A stretch of 64,000 nt of DNA from Streptomyces sp. NBC_01476 (GTDB lineage: Bacteria > Actinomycetota > Actinomycetes > Streptomycetales > Streptomycetaceae), in NCBI RefSeq assembly GCF_036227265.1, contig NZ_CP109446.1, positions 2,679,501-2,743,500 on the forward strand, given 5' to 3'. The stretch's first letter is position 1, and each line of letters begins with the position of its first letter. Positions 61,691 through 64,000 of the stretch are shown one piece after another. Below the pieces are notes generated by a model. The model was not told where the DNA came from. It did no database searches and saw nothing but the letters and a program-made list of their open reading frames with translations. A program made the translations under genes and the position numbers.

Positions 61691-62779
61691 ATGGCAGTGA
61701 CTCTGGCCGATGTCGCGGCGCGCGCCGGGGTGTCGTCGGCGACGGTCTCCCGCGTCCTGAACGGGAACTACCCGGTGGCCGGGAGTACCAGGGAACGCGT
61801 CCAGCGGGCCGTCGAAGAGCTGGACTACGTCGTCAACGGCCAGGCCCGTGCCCTGGCCGCCGCGACCTCGGACCTCGTCGGGGTGCTGGTGAACGATGTG
61901 GCCGACCCCTTCTTCGGGATCATCGCCAGCGCGCTCCAGAGCGAGATCGGCGCGGGCGGGACCCAGCCCGGCGGCGGCAAGCTCGCGGTGGTCTGCAACA
62001 CCGGCGGCTCGCCCGAGGCCGAGCTGATGTACCTCACCTTGCTGGAACGCCAGCGGGCGGCGGGTGTGGTGCTCACCGGCAGCACCGTCGAGAGCCGCGC
62101 GCACACCGCGGCGGTCACCGCGAGGCTGACCCGGCTGGCCGCGTCCGGCACGCGGATCGTGCTCTGCGGCCGTCCGCCGCTGGAGCCGGCCGACGACGCA
62201 CTCGGCCTGATCACCATCGCTTTCGACAACCGCGGCGGCGCCCGCCGGCTGACCGAACACCTCCTCTCGCTCGGCCACCGCCGGATCGGGTACGTCGCGG
62301 GCCCGGTCGAACGCAGCACCACGCGGCACCGGCTGGAGGGGCACCGGGAAGCGCTGGCCGCCCGAGGTCTCGGCCCGGACACCCCGGCCGGCGCCAACGC
62401 GCTGCGGCTCACGGTGCACGGCGGCTACAACCGGTCCGCCGGATATGACGCGACACGTGAACTGCTGCGCAGGGACGCCGGGGTGACCGCGATCGTGGCC
62501 GCCAACGACACCGTGGCGCTGGGCGTGTGCGCCGCGCTGCGGGACGCCGGGCTCGACATTCCCGGCGATGTCTCGGTGGCGGGCTTCGACGATCTGCCGT
62601 TCAGCGTGGACGCCTCCCCCGCGCTGACCACCGTCCGTATCCCGCTGCAGGAGGCGGGCGCCCGGGCGGGTCGGTTCGTGATGGGACGCGAGGCGCCGCC
62701 GCCCGGCGCGGTGGCCTCGGTCGCGACCGAGCTGATGGTCCGAGGGTCGACGGCGCCCCCGGCGTCAGGGCATCGCTGA
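61691..62779 (+). CDS. LacI family transcriptional regulator
   Basis: 362 residues. The N-terminal HTH is TLADVAARAGVSSATVSRVLNG (residues 4-25) with the hinge helix ERVQRAVEELDYVVNGQARALA. A periplasmic-binding-protein-like effector domain follows, with LVGVLVNDVADPFFGIIASAL and VSVAGFDDLPFSVDASPALTTVR. Its 362 residues are slightly longer than LacI. ATG 61691 lies behind AAGGAGGA. Divergent from the oxidoreductase operon, it should bind the AAGCGCTT operator and be released by a sugar inducer. Confidence 0.92.
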   Translation: MAVTLADVAARAGVSSATVSRVLNGNYPVAGSTRERVQRAVEELDYVVNGQARALAAATSDLVGVLVNDVADPFFGIIASALQSEIGAGGTQPGGGKLAVVCNTGGSPEAELMYLTLLERQRAAGVVLTGSTVESRAHTAAVTARLTRLAASGTRIVLCGRPPLEPADDALGLITIAFDNRGGARRLTEHLLSLGHRRIGYVAGPVERSTTRHRLEGHREALAARGLGPDTPAGANALRLTVHGGYNRSAGYDATRELLRRDAGVTAIVAANDTVALGVCAALRDAGLDIPGDVSVAGFDDLPFSVDASPALTTVRIPLQEAGARAGRFVMGREAPPPGAVASVATELMVRGSTAPPASGHR

Positions 62780-62781
62780 AG

Positions 62782-62790
62782 TTATCCACA
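62782..62790. promoter_or_regulatory. DnaA-box-like TTATCCACA
   Basis: Perfect consensus TTATCCACA two bases after the LacI stop and upstream of the MarR-GNAT gene. Function not known. Confidence 0.35.
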
Positions 62791-62832
62791 GGCAGGAATT
62801 CGGCCCTTCCGCGCGGTCTGCGCTCCGGCTTA

Positions 62833-62851
62833 CCTTTGACTCGGGCAAAGG
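62833..62851 (+). promoter_or_regulatory. Candidate MarR operator over the -35 region
   Basis: CCTTTG (62833-62838) and CAAAGG (62846-62851) are exact complements around ACTCGGG. TTTGACT and GCAAA are common in MarR sites. It ends 16 bases before the MarR-GNAT start, so the gene is likely autoregulated. Confidence 0.6.
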
Positions 62852-62867
62852 AAATTGGGGAGGGACC

Positions 62868-63794
62868 ATGGCCGTCAAGGACGTCCGGGAGTTCAACCGC
62901 TTCTACACCAATCTCATCGGCGCGCTGGACTACAGCCGCCACCTGCACACGCCGTTCACCCTGACCGAGGCGCGTGTGCTGTACGAACTCGCGCACGCGC
63001 CGCGCACCGACGCGGCCGATCTCCGGGTGGAGCTGTCGCTCGACGCGGGCCATCTCAGCCGGATGCTGGCGAAGTTCGAGGAGCAGCAGCTCGTCACCCG
63101 CGGGCCCTCGGAGCAGGACGCCCGGCGGCAGCGGATAGCGCTGACGACGCGCGGCGAGGAAGCGGCGTCGCTGCTGGAGGAGCGGTCGCAGGACGCGGTG
63201 AACACGCTGCTCGGCCCGATACCGCCTGACGACCGCAAGCGGCTGACCGAGGCCATGCGCACGGTCCGCGACATACTCCGCGAGGATCAGCGGGAACCCG
63301 CGGCCGAACGGGTGACCGTGCGCGGCCCGCGCCCCGGCGACCTCGGCTGGGCCATCGAGCGGAACGCCGCTGTGTACGCGGCGGAGTTCGGCTGGAACGA
63401 GGAGTACGAGGTGCTGGTCGCCCGGATCGTCGCGGACTTCGCCGCCTCGCACGATCCGCAGCGGGAGGCGGTGTGGATAGCCGAACTCGACGGCGAACGG
63501 GCCGGCTGCGTCTTCTGCGTGCGGGACGAAGCCCCCGGCACCGCGCGGTTACGGCTGCTGCTGGTCGATCCGGCCGCACGGGGGCACGGCATAGGCGGTC
63601 GGCTGGTGGCCGAGTGCGTCGCCTTCGCCCTGGCGGCCGATTACACCGCGTTGGTCCTGTGGACGAATGACGTACTGTCCGGCGCCCGCCGGATATACCA
63701 GCGCGCCGGATTCGAACTCGTGCGGGAGGAGGCACACCACAGTTTCGGGCACGACCTCGTCGGGCAGGACTGGCGCCTGGACTTGGCGCGCTGA
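62868..63794 (+). CDS. MarR-GNAT fusion (HTH regulator with N-acetyltransferase domain)
   Basis: 308 residues. A MarR-type winged helix (about 30-140, with DAADLRVELSLDAGHLSRMLAKFEEQQLV and SEQDARRQRIALT) is joined to a GNAT domain (about 150-305) with the acetyl-CoA pyrophosphate loop LVDPAARGHGIGGRLV and a C-terminal YQRAGFELV. Such fusions are common in actinobacteria. The substrate is unknown and the MarR part may be regulated by acetylation state or ligand. Codon 228 is TTA (63549-63551), the only in-frame TTA I found in this window, so translation should depend on the bldA tRNA in Streptomyces. ATG 62868 follows GGAGGGAC. Confidence 0.85.
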   Translation: MAVKDVREFNRFYTNLIGALDYSRHLHTPFTLTEARVLYELAHAPRTDAADLRVELSLDAGHLSRMLAKFEEQQLVTRGPSEQDARRQRIALTTRGEEAASLLEERSQDAVNTLLGPIPPDDRKRLTEAMRTVRDILREDQREPAAERVTVRGPRPGDLGWAIERNAAVYAAEFGWNEEYEVLVARIVADFAASHDPQREAVWIAELDGERAGCVFCVRDEAPGTARLRLLLVDPAARGHGIGGRLVAECVAFALAADYTALVLWTNDVLSGARRIYQRAGFELVREEAHHSFGHDLVGQDWRLDLAR

Positions 63795-63911
63795 GGGGGC
63801 GTCACTCCTCTCGAACAGGGACGCTCCGGCAGGTGGCCGGCGCCGGGCGGAGTGCTCGGCCGCGGTCGCGGGGAGGTCGGGCCGCGGGGCGTCGTGTGCG
63901 GCCGACCATGG

Positions 63912-63940
63912 TTGACCGGGCCCGACCCGGTGCCTAGTGT
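63912..63940 (+). promoter_or_regulatory. Promoter of the last gene, giving a leaderless transcript
   Basis: TTGACC (63912-63917), a spacer of 17 and TAGTGT (63935-63940). The start ATG at 63948 is 8 bases after the -10, so transcription should start at or next to the A of the ATG. No ribosome binding site precedes the ATG. Confidence 0.6.
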
Positions 63941-63947
63941 CCGGCGA

Positions 63948-64000
63948 ATGAGACTCGCCTTCTCCACCCTCGGGGTCCCCGCACTCTCCGTCGATCAGGT
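63948..64000 (+). CDS. Sugar phosphate isomerase/epimerase-like protein (3' end outside window)
   Basis: Only the first 17 codons are visible: MRLAFSTLGVPALSVDQ. This N-terminus (strand 1 of a TIM barrel with STLG) is typical of sugar phosphate isomerase/epimerase proteins, similar to the first strand of the TIM-barrel gene at 58271. It lies next to a strong TTGACC/TAGTGT promoter. The remainder of the gene, and therefore the function, cannot be read. Confidence 0.55.
   Translation, partial: MRLAFSTLGVPALSVDQ

Overview
The window is a 64 kb stretch of a very G+C-rich actinobacterial chromosome, almost certainly from a Streptomyces or close relative (Streptomycetaceae). The evidence is extreme third-position G/C in every gene, many GTG starts, GTGA/ATGA gene overlaps, a GlnX/GlnH/PknG-type signalling operon, an SsbB-type single-strand binding protein beside a pair of dynamin-like GTPases, a group II truncated haemoglobin, MarR-GNAT and LacI regulators, and a single TTA codon. 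From memory, unchecked, the gene order recalls the region of the Streptomyces coelicolor core that carries ssbB, dynAB and the citrate synthase gene. No prophage, insertion sequence, CRISPR array or biosynthetic gene cluster was seen.

Left part (1-16.5 kb). The end of a sugar ABC operon (two permeases, a GH4 phospho-glycosidase, a BadF-type sugar kinase) closes at a perfect 21-bp hairpin. A long co-directional operon (3979-15038) follows. It encodes a four-pass membrane protein (GlnX-like), an extracellular amino-acid-binding protein (GlnH-like), a coiled-coil protein, a PknG-like kinase with TPRs, a PP2C phosphatase, a von Willebrand A protein, an FHA protein and a metallo-beta-lactamase-fold hydrolase. 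Kinase, phosphatase and FHA protein each carry two short zinc ribbons. A convergent methyltransferase and a divergent truncated haemoglobin come next.

Middle part (16.6-37 kb). A three-gene FtsX/MacB-type ABC exporter carries Gly/Ser-rich expansions in two subunits. After it come an SDR, a 0.55-kb G+C-rich repeat region, an ettA-thioesterase-unknown operon, ssbB, the dynA-dynB pair, tRNA-Arg(UCU), a CsbD stress protein, an aldehyde dehydrogenase/SDR pair and a UdgX-type uracil-DNA glycosylase.

Right part (37-64 kb). This starts with a formate dehydrogenase operon (Cys-type catalytic subunit, four-cluster ferredoxin subunit, NrfD anchor). It continues with a secreted beta-propeller protein, a MarR regulator, a SIS-domain/class II aldolase sugar pair, a photolyase, a small HTH protein, an MMPL exporter with its divergent TetR regulator and two tandem operators, a DedA protein, an SDR, citrate synthase and a RecD2 helicase. 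The window ends with an uncharacterised sugar operon (TIM-barrel isomerase, dihydrodipicolinate-synthase-like protein, Gfo/Idh/MocA oxidoreductase) under a divergent LacI regulator, a TTA-containing MarR-GNAT gene, and the first 53 bases of another isomerase-like gene with a promoter placed for a leaderless transcript.

Most starts were refined by eye from Shine-Dalgarno position, stop/start overlaps and family N-termini. Operator, promoter and terminator calls are reading-based predictions.
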